64,000 nucleotides of DNA from Angelakisella sp. (GTDB taxonomy: Bacteria; Bacillota; Clostridia; Oscillospirales; Ruminococcaceae): NCBI GenBank assembly GCA_020024555.1, contig JAHHTQ010000006.1:19999-83998 (forward strand), in the 5' to 3' direction. The notes beneath the pieces were generated by a model that was not told where the DNA came from, made no database searches, and saw only the letters and a program-made list of their open reading frames with translations. Shown in pieces: positions 26,963-37,164 of this stretch. Position numbers and translations under genes: made by a program. How positions within the stretch are numbered: position 1 is the stretch's first letter; the number at the start of each line of letters is the position of its first letter.

Positions 26963-29158
26963 TTACTCCTTTTGATTTATTGTAAAATTATTTTTATGTG
27001 TCTCCCTGTATTTACCGGGTGTAATACCTGTATATTCTTTAAATTTTCTTATAAAACTTGATGAATTGGCATAACCCATCATAGAAACAATTTCATTAAT
27101 ACTTAAATCGGTATTAAGCAGTAAATCTATTACTCTATCCATTTTTAGTTTATTAACATGATTTGAAATATTAATACCTGAAATGGATTTGTAATATTTA
27201 CTTAGAGCTGATATAGACATACCAAAATGGTCAGCTATTAACTGAACACAGAAAGAACTATCTTGTAAATTATCTTGAATAAACTTGTTAATTTCAGCAA
27301 ATTTATCATAACTATTGTTTTGCTGAATATTTTTTTGCAAATAAATAGACAGATAACAAATATAATTTAAAAAATCTTCCGCAGTTTCATAGTGATTTAA
27401 TAAAAGCTCACCACTTTGTTGATAGTTAGATACTAAATTGGGAAATGTATCATATAAAAAATTAAATAAACCAAAGACTTTTATTTTTACAGAATTTAAA
27501 TCAGAGTATTTACTTGTCGATATATAGTTATAGTAATCACTGATATATAGTATAATATCTTGATTTGAACCATTTAAAAGCAAATAATAGAACTTCTGGT
27601 AATCTATTACATGGTGATCTGTTTTATCTATCTGCTGAATTTCCCTAAAATCCAAAAAGTCACCTTTTCCCTTTGCAAATTTATGGTCAAGAGCAAGCAA
27701 ACATTGATGAAAATGTGTATTGATTTCAGAAAAATAAAAATTACTGCCTGAATACCCTATCGTAATATCAGAAAATAATAGATTAAACAGACTATTGGCT
27801 AAATTTTTTATGTATTGTTCCATATTGGAATTTTTTGATTTTGTGGCTATTAACGCATATATGTACGGTGTATCGTATGAATTAAGGAAAAACATTTGTA
27901 TTGTATCATGTTCCAGATAATCTTCTTTATACGTTATCCCTGACATACGACGTTTACGGGCTTTACTTACGCCACATTCAAACACAGCGACCGTATAAAA
28001 TTTTTGTTGTAACTCAATATTTTTTGCCACCAATAATTTATTAATTTCTTCCAGTGAAGATATTTCACCTGTCAATACTTTCATAATATTAATATAAATA
28101 ATATCATCATTTGTATTTTCAATAATATTTTTCATATTTTTTATATTATCATTCATTTTATTAAAAGCTAATTGAATAGTAGTAAAATCATCTTCTTTTG
28201 ATGTAATGTCATCTATTTGTTGTTTGAGCATAAATGATAAATTTGTTATTGGACTACTTGTTTTATTTGCTAAATGGTAGGATAATGTAAGCCCACCGAT
28301 AAGGACAAGTGATATACATAAAGCATATGTTACCGAAAATAAAATAATATCCTCTAATTCGTTGAAAAGAGGTGTTAAAACAGTATATGTTATTGGAGTG
28401 GAAGTTGATGGTAATTGTTGTTTTATATATAATTTTCCTGAAAAATATACCATTTGTTTATTTGTATCCAAAATTTCTTTATCTAAATTTTCGATACTGC
28501 CATATTGATAGATAACAGAGTTATTATTATCAGTAATATATATTATACTGCCCCCCAACGTACTTTCTTTAAGTATGCTGTCAAAATAGCTGTGGGGTAT
28601 AGTGTAAATATTCAAACGGTTTTCATCTGACAAAGAACCTTTAAGAACATAACCAATATAATAATTTCCCTGCGAATACATTACAGTTATAATTGGTTTA
28701 TTACCTATTTTCAGAGTTTTAATAGATGGTACGGATTGATATATTTTGTCATAAAAAAAATCTGCTCTGTACGTACCGCTACTTGAAATAATGTATTTAC
28801 TGTTGGGGTAGATAAAAATTATATTTTCGACAGCAAAAGGAATAGTTAATTTTATGTTACTCAATATTTTACATTCGCGATAAGCAGTATAAAAACTATT
28901 ATCATCTTTCCAGTTGTTAAGAAGTGAATTTTGTAAGATTGATTCGTTAAGAGTATACAAATTATTAAATGAATTATCAAATGTAGTACGCATAAGTTGT
29001 GAAAAAGTTTCACTGTGTTTTGCAATTTGAACAGTCTTAAATTTATATAAAAATGTAAAAATACACAAGCTGGCAATAATAACCGGAATAATTAAAATAG
29101 AAATGTAGTAGATGAAATATTTTTTGAATAATTTACTGTGAGTCATTCTTTTTTTCAT
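26963..29158 (-). CDS. Membrane-anchored AraC family sensor-regulator
   Basis: A 731-residue one-component regulator. Membrane helices lie at about 12-35 and 275-298, enclosing an extracellular sensor domain. A cytoplasmic linker follows, then an AraC double helix-turn-helix at about 625-725 (FGMSISALSKYYKSISG; INEIVSMMGYANSSSFIRKFKEYTGITPGKYRE). This layout is common beside LplA/LplB/YtcP-type sugar importers in Bacillota. It presumably senses a glycan outside the cell and activates the divergent importer and its own operon. It is divergent from 29394 and first gene of the leftward operon. Confidence 0.93.
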   Translation of the reverse strand: MKKRMTHSKLFKKYFIYYISILIIPVIIASLCIFTFLYKFKTVQIAKHSETFSQLMRTTFDNSFNNLYTLNESILQNSLLNNWKDDNSFYTAYRECKILSNIKLTIPFAVENIIFIYPNSKYIISSSGTYRADFFYDKIYQSVPSIKTLKIGNKPIITVMYSQGNYYIGYVLKGSLSDENRLNIYTIPHSYFDSILKESTLGGSIIYITDNNNSVIYQYGSIENLDKEILDTNKQMVYFSGKLYIKQQLPSTSTPITYTVLTPLFNELEDIILFSVTYALCISLVLIGGLTLSYHLANKTSSPITNLSFMLKQQIDDITSKEDDFTTIQLAFNKMNDNIKNMKNIIENTNDDIIYINIMKVLTGEISSLEEINKLLVAKNIELQQKFYTVAVFECGVSKARKRRMSGITYKEDYLEHDTIQMFFLNSYDTPYIYALIATKSKNSNMEQYIKNLANSLFNLLFSDITIGYSGSNFYFSEINTHFHQCLLALDHKFAKGKGDFLDFREIQQIDKTDHHVIDYQKFYYLLLNGSNQDIILYISDYYNYISTSKYSDLNSVKIKVFGLFNFLYDTFPNLVSNYQQSGELLLNHYETAEDFLNYICYLSIYLQKNIQQNNSYDKFAEINKFIQDNLQDSSFCVQLIADHFGMSISALSKYYKSISGINISNHVNKLKMDRVIDLLLNTDLSINEIVSMMGYANSSSFIRKFKEYTGITPGKYRETHKNNFTINQKE

Positions 29159-29393
29159 TATAAAATATACCGCCCTTTAACATCTAAAAAAACACAAATT
29201 TTTCATATTATACAGCATAAAAACACGAATATCAATATATTTTCAAATAATGCACATTGAATAAACAAAAGATTATACCATAAAAATACCTATATATAAA
29301 ATATGCACATTCAAGAAAATTGTCATTATTTACAATCTTTGTTTTGTATGATAGTCTTATCTTACAACTTAAACGAGGAGGGAGTTATTAATC

Positions 29394-30350
29394 GTGACAA
29401 GCGCAAAAAAATTAACAAGTAAAATTGAAAAAACCAAAAATAACAAAAGTACATTTTTCAAAAAAATAGTAAAGCATTGGCAATTATATATTTTATTACT
29501 TCCAACAATAGTATTTTTTATCATATTTAAATACTATCCTATGTATGGATTACAAATTGCCTTCCGTGATTATTTTACTACAATGGGATTTTCGGGAAGT
29601 CCATGGGTTGGTTTAAAACACTTTAAAAGATTTGTAACAACGCCTGACTTTTGGTTGATTTTAAAAAATACACTTAGCATAAGTGTTTTACAATTGGTTT
29701 TATCTTTCCCACTTCCTATTATTATTTCATTGTTGCTAAATCAATTGAGAAAACAAAGAAGTAAAGTAATTGTACAAAATATATTAATTGCGCCACATTT
29801 TATTTCTTTGGTTGTTTTAATAGGTATGGTTTATATTTTCTTAAATCCAACCTCAGGATTAATTAACAGAATGATAATGGCTCTTGGTGGCGAAGCTAAG
29901 TTCTTTTTGGGAAAACCCGAATACTTTAAGGATATCTATGTTTGGTCAGGTATATGGCAAAGCACAGGTTGGGAAACAGTTGTATATGTAGCTGCCCTTT
30001 CCGGCATAGACCCTTCATTATATGAAGCGGCTACAATGGACGGCGCAAGTAGATGGCAAAAAATATGGAAGATAGATTTTTTTGGTATACTACCTGTTAT
30101 AGTAGTACAACTTATTTTAAAATCCGGTCAAATGCTTGCTGTTGGCTACGAAAAAGTTTATTTACTACAAAATTCACTAAATCGTGTAGCATCTGAGGTT
30201 ATTTCTACGTATGAATACAAACAAGGTATTTTAGGCGCGCAGTTCAGCTATTCTACGGCAATAGGACTATTCAATGCAGTAATAAACTTTGCTATTTTAC
30301 TTTTGGTTAATCAGTTAGCTAAAAAGTATAGTGAAACTTCTATATTATAG
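29394..30350 (+). CDS. Carbohydrate ABC transporter permease, LplB type
   Basis: A 318-residue inner-membrane permease with six predicted helices. It opens with the family hallmark LLLPTIVFFIIFKYYPMYGLQIAF. The EAA loop that contacts the ATPase reads EAATMDGASRWQKIWKIDF. GTG start after a GAGGAGGG ribosome site, about 11 bases away. It pairs with the permease at 30369. No ATPase gene is in the window, so it presumably uses a shared MsmX-type ATPase. Confidence 0.93.
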   Translation: MTSAKKLTSKIEKTKNNKSTFFKKIVKHWQLYILLLPTIVFFIIFKYYPMYGLQIAFRDYFTTMGFSGSPWVGLKHFKRFVTTPDFWLILKNTLSISVLQLVLSFPLPIIISLLLNQLRKQRSKVIVQNILIAPHFISLVVLIGMVYIFLNPTSGLINRMIMALGGEAKFFLGKPEYFKDIYVWSGIWQSTGWETVVYVAALSGIDPSLYEAATMDGASRWQKIWKIDFFGILPVIVVQLILKSGQMLAVGYEKVYLLQNSLNRVASEVISTYEYKQGILGAQFSYSTAIGLFNAVINFAILLLVNQLAKKYSETSIL

Positions 30351-30368
30351 AAAAGGAGTTGATGATAA

Positions 30369-31277
30369 ATGCAAGCATATATTAATAACCAAATTAAAGA
30401 AACCAAAGCAGATAAAATATTTAATTTTTTGAATATCTGTTTTTTATGCGTATGTTGTTTAATTGTTTTGTATCCTTTATATTTTATAGTAATTGCTTCT
30501 ATCAGTGAACCTAATGGTGTTTATGAAGGAAAAGTTTTATTTTTGCCATATCAGCCAAGTATAGAAGGATACAAAGAACTGTTTAAAGATAACAGTATTT
30601 GGGTAGGTTATAAAAATACTATTATATATACAGTAGTTGGAACTACAATAAGCGTTGTATCAACAATTTGCGGCGCGTACGCGCTTTCAAGAAAAAGCCT
30701 TCCGCTAGGCAAAATATTAATGTTTTTTATTACATTTACTATGTTCTTTTCAGGCGGAATGATACCTACATATTTGACTATACAAAGATTGGGTATGCTT
30801 GACACAATATGGGCAATCGTCCTACCAACTGCTATTACACCATGGTTTTTTATTATAGCCAGAACTTTTTTCCAGTCATCAATTCCGGAAGAAATTTTTG
30901 AAGCTGCATATATAGATGGTTGTAGTGATTTTCGTCTATTTGTTAAAATCACTATACCTCTTTCAAAAGCTATTATTGCCGTAATGGTACTGTTTTATGG
31001 TGTAAGTATGTGGAACTCATATTTTCAACCGATGATTTATTTATCAAAAGAAGCTCAATATCCGTTACAATTGGTACTGAGAAATTTGCTTATTCAAAAT
31101 GAGCTTAGTACTTCTATGATGACAGGAGATGCAACATCATTTGTCACACAACAAAGAATTGCAGACCAAATAAAATATGGCGCAATAATCATTTCCACAC
31201 TACCAATTTTAGTAATTTATCCTTTTGTACAGAAATATTTTTCAAAAGGCGTTATGGTGGGTTCTGTAAAAGGTTAA
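30369..31277 (+). CDS. Carbohydrate ABC transporter permease, YtcP type
   Basis: A 302-residue second permease of the importer with six helices. It shows the subfamily features LYPLYFIVIASISEP near the N-terminus, MFFSGGMIPTYLTIQ mid-protein and the EAA loop EAAYIDGCSDFRLFVKITIP. It follows the first permease by 18 bases and has an AAAAGGAG ribosome site. It forms the membrane channel with 29394-30350, fed by the lipoprotein at 31314. Confidence 0.93.
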   Translation: MQAYINNQIKETKADKIFNFLNICFLCVCCLIVLYPLYFIVIASISEPNGVYEGKVLFLPYQPSIEGYKELFKDNSIWVGYKNTIIYTVVGTTISVVSTICGAYALSRKSLPLGKILMFFITFTMFFSGGMIPTYLTIQRLGMLDTIWAIVLPTAITPWFFIIARTFFQSSIPEEIFEAAYIDGCSDFRLFVKITIPLSKAIIAVMVLFYGVSMWNSYFQPMIYLSKEAQYPLQLVLRNLLIQNELSTSMMTGDATSFVTQQRIADQIKYGAIIISTLPILVIYPFVQKYFSKGVMVGSVKG

Positions 31278-31313
31278 TTAAAAACAAAATATATTATAAA
31301 AGGAGAAGGTATT

Positions 31314-32942
31314 ATGAAAAAAAATTTATGTATTTTACTTGCGGTGGCATTGATGCTTACATCAACAGTCGGTTGTGGCAGTAATTCAAAAGCAAATGAA
31401 TACACACCGAAAGAAATTACTGTTGTAGATGGTAAAGAAATGGTGGATAATATGTATGTTGAAGGTTATCCGATTGTGAAAGATAAGGTTACAATAAACC
31501 TTATGGGTATATATGAGACCCGACAAACCTATTTTGAAGATATGGAGTTATTTAAAGAAATAGAGGAACGTACAAATGTTGATATTAATTGGGAATTGAT
31601 ACCACAAACGGACTGGGACCAAAAGAAAAACTTGAAGCTTGCAAGCGGTACATATCCTGACGCTTTCTATGGTGGTATTACTGACCATGATATAACCAAA
31701 TATGCTCCGCAAGGTATTTTTATACCATTAGATGATTTGATTGATAAATATGCTCCCAATATAAAGAAAATATTTGAAAAATATCCTGCTTACGAAAAAA
31801 GTTGTCGCTCAACTGATGGTAAAATTTATTCATTATCACGTATATATGTAGATCCGGGCGCTTATAATCCCGATCAGCTGTTTATCAATAAAAAATGGCT
31901 GGATAAACTAGGACTTGAAGTTCCTACAACTATGGACGAATTTTATAATGTGCTTATGGCGTTTAAAACAAAAGACCCAAATGGCAACAATAAAGCTGAT
32001 GAAATTCCGTTTACAGGAAGATTTAACCACTTTATACAGGGCTATCACTCTCTGTTTGGAGCATACGGCCGTCCTGATTTTACCGGAAAGGGAATGTACT
32101 CCCATTTTATAGTTGAAGATGGAAATAAAGTTGTTTTTACTGCCGATAAAGAAGAATATCGTACAGCAATAAGAGAACTACATAAATTCTTTAAAGACGG
32201 ATTATTTGACCAAGAAATTTTTACCCAAGATGTTAAACAATATTTTGCAAAAGGTAAGACAGAAGATGTAACCGTAGGTTCGTTTATGCTTTGGAACAGA
32301 GGAAATATGGTAGGACCGGAACGTGCGAAAGATTATGTGCCTGTTCCACCTTTAAAAGGTAGTGATGCCGACCCTGTTTGGATAAAAGAGATGTCAGGAA
32401 ATTCACCGGTAACTGAATTTGCTATTACAAGTCAGTGTAAATATCCGGAAATTATAATTCGTTGGATTGATCAGTTCTTTGATGAAGAACTGTCTGTAAG
32501 AGCAGCATGGGGTCCTATTGTAAAGTCTGAAAATGGTCCGGCTACTTTTGCGGTTCGCAATACAGACCAAAGTTTTGATGACTATCGTTTTAAAAATGCG
32601 CCTATATTTGGACCATGTGTAGTATATGAAGATTACTATGGAAGAGTAGTTGAAATGCCGGATTCAATGGTTGAAAAATACGAAATAATGAAAGAACACT
32701 ATGAAAAATATATGACAGCCACAAGTATAACGGGTCTAAAACTTACTCCGGAAGAAACAGAGTGGTTTACGGCAAATGCAGTTGATATTAATAACTATGT
32801 TAATGATCATCAGGCAAGATGGCTGCTTGAAGGTGGCGTTGATGAAGAATGGGACAAATATATAGAGGGACTAAAAGCTTTAAATATTGATAAACATATA
32901 GAAATGATGACCGAGGCATACAATAGAAACTACGTTTCATAA
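31314..32942 (+). CDS. Extracellular solute-binding lipoprotein, LplA type
   Basis: A 542-residue binding protein. A lipoprotein signal ends in STVGC (Cys at about residue 21). The body has the cluster 1 family features TNVDINWELIPQTDWDQKKN and a YPDAFYGG motif. Its large size fits oligosaccharide binding. It is tethered outside the membrane and delivers its ligand to the two permeases upstream. Strong GGAGAAGG ribosome site. A terminator just after it should lower transcription into the GH20 gene. Confidence 0.92.
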   Translation: MKKNLCILLAVALMLTSTVGCGSNSKANEYTPKEITVVDGKEMVDNMYVEGYPIVKDKVTINLMGIYETRQTYFEDMELFKEIEERTNVDINWELIPQTDWDQKKNLKLASGTYPDAFYGGITDHDITKYAPQGIFIPLDDLIDKYAPNIKKIFEKYPAYEKSCRSTDGKIYSLSRIYVDPGAYNPDQLFINKKWLDKLGLEVPTTMDEFYNVLMAFKTKDPNGNNKADEIPFTGRFNHFIQGYHSLFGAYGRPDFTGKGMYSHFIVEDGNKVVFTADKEEYRTAIRELHKFFKDGLFDQEIFTQDVKQYFAKGKTEDVTVGSFMLWNRGNMVGPERAKDYVPVPPLKGSDADPVWIKEMSGNSPVTEFAITSQCKYPEIIIRWIDQFFDEELSVRAAWGPIVKSENGPATFAVRNTDQSFDDYRFKNAPIFGPCVVYEDYYGRVVEMPDSMVEKYEIMKEHYEKYMTATSITGLKLTPEETEWFTANAVDINNYVNDHQARWLLEGGVDEEWDKYIEGLKALNIDKHIEMMTEAYNRNYVS

Positions 32943-32968
32943 TTGCACCTCTAACAGTCAACAATTTT

Positions 32969-33016
32969 ATTGGGCTAGATATATGAGTATAAAATGTTTA
33001 GCCCAATATATTTTTT
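32969..33016 (+). terminator. Terminator after the importer genes
   Basis: ATTGGGCTA pairs with TAGCCCAAT, followed by ATATATTTTTTT. The next gene starts about 40 bases later, so this may attenuate rather than block read-through. Confidence 0.75.
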
Positions 33017-33051
33017 TATATTGATAGATTGTCAAATGAAGGAGATTTTCT

Positions 33052-34908
33052 ATGTATATATTACCAATACCAATAAAAACTATTACAAAACACGGAAAAT
33101 TTTTGTTAAGTTATGATAGTTATATTTGTGTTAATAATATAACCACAACAAAATTAATCCGACAGGTAGAAATGTTTACAAAAAGTACTGCCGATTATTT
33201 GGGTTATGAACTTGAAATAACCGCAAGCAAAGGAAAAAAAGGTGATATCGTTATATCTCTTGATAATAATATGGATAAAGACAGTTATCATTTGGATACA
33301 ACAGGGGAAATGATTTCTTTGATTGGAGATGAAACCGGTCTTTGGTATGGAATGCAAACTTTACTGCAAATGATACAACAAGATGGCGCATCTATCCAAA
33401 AAATGATTATTGATGATAAACCTGAAATTAAAAATAGAGGTTTTTACTTAGATGTAACAAGGGGAAGAATACCAAAACTTGAATGGTTAAAAAAGCTTGT
33501 TGATAAAATGGCTTTTTATAAGCTAAATCAATTACAATTATATATAGAACATACATATTTATTTAGAGATATACCTGAACTTTGGAGAGATGATACCCCA
33601 CTGACAGCTATTGAAATTATGGAACTTGACAGATATTGTAATGAAAGAAATATCGAACTTGTACCGTCACTGTCAACCTTTGGACATTTGGAAAAATTAC
33701 TTTCTACAAAGAAATATTCTCATTTATGTGAACTGGAAAATTCGTATAAAGTACCGTTTTCGGTATTCGGTAGAATGAGACATCATACTATTGATGCAAC
33801 GAATGACGAAAGTATCGAATTAATTAAATCTTTACTTTTGGAATTTATGAATCTGTTTTCATCTAAACAATTTAATATTTGTGCTGATGAAACTTTTGAT
33901 ATGGGAAAAGGCAGAGGAAAAGAGTATGCGGATAAATATGGTAAAGATAAACTTTATATAAAATATGTAAGTGAACTTGCACAATTTATTATCGATAATG
34001 GTAGACGACCAATGTTTTGGGGAGACGTAATACTTGGTTTTCCCGAAATGATAAAGGAACTTCCGAAAGAAATGATTTGTCTAAATTGGGGTTATGCATG
34101 GAATCAAAGTGAGGAAGAAAGCAAAAAATTTAATGAGGTAGGTGCAACTCAGTATTGTTGTCCCGGTTGCTGTGGTTGGAGTAAGTTTATCAATCTTTAT
34201 GAAGACGCATATAATAATATTAAAAGAATGTGTACTTATGCAAAAAAATATAATGCAATAGGTGTATTAAATACCGATTGGGGTGATTTTTTACATATTA
34301 ATCATCTTGATTTTAGCGTAGTCGGTATGATTTACGGCGCATCATTCTCTTGGAACCTAAATATTCCTTCATTTGACGATATAAATAAGCAAATATCCAA
34401 ACTGGAATATTGTGATTATACGGAAAGTTTGGTAAACATAGTATCAAAAGCGGAAGAATATTCAGTATTTAATTGGTTTACTGCATGTAGATTTAAAGAT
34501 ATGAAACTTGGTGTTGAAGAAAACCCGAAAATGGTTAATGACAGCATTATAAAAGAATTGGACGTATTAAAAGAGGCTGACAGCAAAAATTCAGAGTTAA
34601 TTTCAATAGAAGAAAAACTATATGATATTATGAAAAATATTGATATTGAAAAGAGAAAAGAAGTATATCCTTTTGTTGTCGCTCTTCGCGGTATTCAATT
34701 ATTCAATATTATTGGCAAATTTGTTTGTTCTATTGAATATGCAGTACAGCCTGATAATTTACCAAATGCTTTTACACTCGCAGAAGAACTTGAAAAATGG
34801 TTATATCACTACAAAAAGATATATCGTTCTGTAAGTAAAGAGGGTGAATTATATCGAATTCAAGACCTTGTATGTTTTTATAGCGATTGGTTGAGAGATA
34901 ATACATAA
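33052..34908 (+). CDS. GH20 beta-N-acetylhexosaminidase
   Basis: A 618-residue protein. An N-terminal GH20b-like domain (residues about 1-125) precedes a catalytic barrel that opens with KNRGFYLDVTRGRIPK. The Asp-Glu pair of the substrate-assisted mechanism is D279-E280 (CADETFDMG). Downstream NWGYAW supplies a substrate-binding tryptophan. There is no signal peptide, so it acts inside the cell to remove terminal GlcNAc or GalNAc from imported oligosaccharides. The C-terminal 150 residues are helical and variable. GGAG ribosome site. Confidence 0.88.
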   Translation: MYILPIPIKTITKHGKFLLSYDSYICVNNITTTKLIRQVEMFTKSTADYLGYELEITASKGKKGDIVISLDNNMDKDSYHLDTTGEMISLIGDETGLWYGMQTLLQMIQQDGASIQKMIIDDKPEIKNRGFYLDVTRGRIPKLEWLKKLVDKMAFYKLNQLQLYIEHTYLFRDIPELWRDDTPLTAIEIMELDRYCNERNIELVPSLSTFGHLEKLLSTKKYSHLCELENSYKVPFSVFGRMRHHTIDATNDESIELIKSLLLEFMNLFSSKQFNICADETFDMGKGRGKEYADKYGKDKLYIKYVSELAQFIIDNGRRPMFWGDVILGFPEMIKELPKEMICLNWGYAWNQSEEESKKFNEVGATQYCCPGCCGWSKFINLYEDAYNNIKRMCTYAKKYNAIGVLNTDWGDFLHINHLDFSVVGMIYGASFSWNLNIPSFDDINKQISKLEYCDYTESLVNIVSKAEEYSVFNWFTACRFKDMKLGVEENPKMVNDSIIKELDVLKEADSKNSELISIEEKLYDIMKNIDIEKRKEVYPFVVALRGIQLFNIIGKFVCSIEYAVQPDNLPNAFTLAEELEKWLYHYKKIYRSVSKEGELYRIQDLVCFYSDWLRDNT

Positions 34909-35009
34909 ATTCAATAATTTCTTGGTATATAAAGAAATTATTATTATTTATCTCAGTATATACAAATTTTTATATCAAAAAATTGTAACTAAGAAAACAG
35001 ATAAAAATC

Positions 35010-35064
35010 AAGCCAACATATCCACTTATATGCTTATAGGCTGGATTTGTTGGCTTATCCTTTT
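35010..35064 (+). terminator. Probable terminator after GH20
   Basis: AAGCCAACA pairs with TGTTGGCTT across a 29-base loop, followed by ATCCTTTTATTG. The T tract is imperfect. The 293-bp gap to the next gene holds nothing else recognised. Confidence 0.55.
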
Positions 35065-35201
35065 ATTGAAAATTTGTGTGTCAGCTACGTTAAATGTAAT
35101 ATATCAAAGATAGTATTAATTGTCAATTTGATTTTGTCTTTATTCTACAATAAGTATAAAATACTAATATATTATATAAATATAATGAAAGAAGGTAAAT
35201 T

Positions 35202-36836
35202 ATGGATATTCAAGTCAAGACAGTTTCATCTCTTGAAAAAATATTTTATAATCAAGATAGTATTGTTGATGAATTTAGTGAATTTAGTTGTTTGAAAGGT
35301 GAAATTTTTAGTTTTCAAATATCTTTTCGACTTATGGATATTGATAAAGTAATGTGCTATATTAAAATTAATTCACCTCTCAAAGATTATATTAAAATAT
35401 ATAATGTTAAGAGCGTTCCGGTAGGAATGGCAAGTTATATGGACAGTGATGACTATTTTATAACTAAGAAATCTGCATTAATTCCGGACTTACTGGAAGA
35501 TAATAATGGCTGTTTTTCGCTTTGTTATGGTCAATGGAGAACAATATGGATTGAAACCGTTATTCCGGAAAAAATTGATGCCGGAAATTATAAGATTGAT
35601 ATTGAGCTTTGTAATAAAGATAATGAAGTTGTTGCCAAGAGTAATTTTAATATTGAAATTATAGACAAAATACTGCCAAAACAAAAAATTATTTGTACTC
35701 ACTGGTTTCATAATGATTGTTTATGTACATATTATCAAGTTGAGCCTTTTAGTAAAGAACATTGGTTAATTATCGAAAAATACATTGAGAACTATGTTAA
35801 ATATGGTAATAATATGCTACTGACGCCTATATTTACACCACCTTTGGATACTGAAATAGGTAGTGAACGTATGACAATGCAACTTGTTGATGTGTATGAA
35901 ACAAATGATGGATATAAATTTGGATTTGATAAACTTGATAAATATTTAAATTTAGCTATTTCAAAGGGAATTTCATACTTTGAATTTTCACATTTCTTTA
36001 CCCAATGGGGCGCAGAGTTTACGCCAAAAATTGTAACGACTGACGGTAAAAGGATTTTTGGTTGGGATATAAGCGCAGTATCAGATGAATATAAAAAATT
36101 TGTTAATCAACTGATTACTGAATTAAAAGTTTTTTTGAAAAATAAAAATCTTTTGGAAAAATGTTATTTTCATATATCTGATGAACCGACAGAAGAAACT
36201 TTGGAAACATATACAAAAGCTGTAAACGTTGTAAAAGATAGTTTATATGATTGTAATGTTATGGATGCTCTTTCAGCTTATAAATTCTATGAAAACGGGC
36301 TGGTTAAAACTCCTGTTGTTGCAAATAATCATATTCAAACCTTTTTAGATAATAAAGTTAAACCTCTTTGGACATATTATTGTGGGGCTCAACAAAACAA
36401 TTATGTAAGTAATTCATTTATATCTATGCCGTCTGCGCGCAATAGAATAATAGGTATTCAACTTTTTAAATATAATATTGAAGGATTTTTGCAGTGGGGT
36501 TTTAACTTTTGGTACAGTCAATTATCAAAATTTCCAATTAATCCTTATGTTACGACTGATGGTGACAATGCGTTTCCCTCAGGAGGTCCATTTTTAGTTT
36601 ATCCAAATAAAAATGGTAATTTATATCCATCTATTCGTGAAATTGTTTTTAATGAAGCAATTCAGGACGCAAGAGCGCTCTCAATAATAGCAGAACAAAT
36701 AGGACATACAGAGACAATAAAATGGCTTGAAAATATTTCCAATCAAGAAATTACATTTACAAATTATCCTCATGGCAGTGAGTATATTTTAAATACAAGA
36801 AAACTTATTAATAATAAAATAAAAAGTCTTTTGTGA
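35202..36836 (+). CDS. DUF4091 / GH123-like glycoside hydrolase
   Basis: A 544-residue protein. The C-terminal half shows DUF4091 features: GFLQWGFNFWYSQ, then an SGGPFLVYP segment and IREIVFNEAIQDARAL. The Asp-Glu pair at 327-328 (FHISDEP) matches the substrate-assisted catalytic pair of GH123 beta-N-acetylgalactosaminidases. The N-terminal 160 residues form a beta domain. There is no signal peptide. With GH20 and GH42 nearby, it probably removes GalNAc-type residues from host glycans. AGAAGG ribosome site. Confidence 0.82.
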   Translation: MDIQVKTVSSLEKIFYNQDSIVDEFSEFSCLKGEIFSFQISFRLMDIDKVMCYIKINSPLKDYIKIYNVKSVPVGMASYMDSDDYFITKKSALIPDLLEDNNGCFSLCYGQWRTIWIETVIPEKIDAGNYKIDIELCNKDNEVVAKSNFNIEIIDKILPKQKIICTHWFHNDCLCTYYQVEPFSKEHWLIIEKYIENYVKYGNNMLLTPIFTPPLDTEIGSERMTMQLVDVYETNDGYKFGFDKLDKYLNLAISKGISYFEFSHFFTQWGAEFTPKIVTTDGKRIFGWDISAVSDEYKKFVNQLITELKVFLKNKNLLEKCYFHISDEPTEETLETYTKAVNVVKDSLYDCNVMDALSAYKFYENGLVKTPVVANNHIQTFLDNKVKPLWTYYCGAQQNNYVSNSFISMPSARNRIIGIQLFKYNIEGFLQWGFNFWYSQLSKFPINPYVTTDGDNAFPSGGPFLVYPNKNGNLYPSIREIVFNEAIQDARALSIIAEQIGHTETIKWLENISNQEITFTNYPHGSEYILNTRKLINNKIKSLL

Positions 36837-37051
36837 TTTTGTAGAGTGTGTAAAAAATAAAATAGAACTGCCAATAAGTAGTATGTATGAGTATTACTGC
36901 GCTATCAGAACAATTTGATTTTCGCAAACTTACTCTAACACATCTATTGTAATCCTACAAAATTAAACATTTATTTCAGATTTAGTATTGTTTTTGATGC
37001 TAAAATATAACAGCAATATAAAATGTAAAACTAATTAATTTTAACGCCCAT

Positions 37052-37095
37052 AAAAAGTCCTCTATGGTAATTTATTCTACCATAGAGGACTTTTT
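37052..37095. terminator. Bidirectional rho-independent terminator
   Basis: A perfect 18-bp stem (AAAAAGTCCTCTATGGTA and its complement) with an 8-base loop separates the convergent DUF4091 and surface-protein genes. It is the strongest terminator in the window. Nothing else is seen in 36837-37164. Confidence 0.93.
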
Positions 37096-37164
37096 CGATT
37101 TTCAGTTCTTTATGAAATAGTATTTAAACTATAACATAAACATTTTTTGTTTTATAAATGGACT

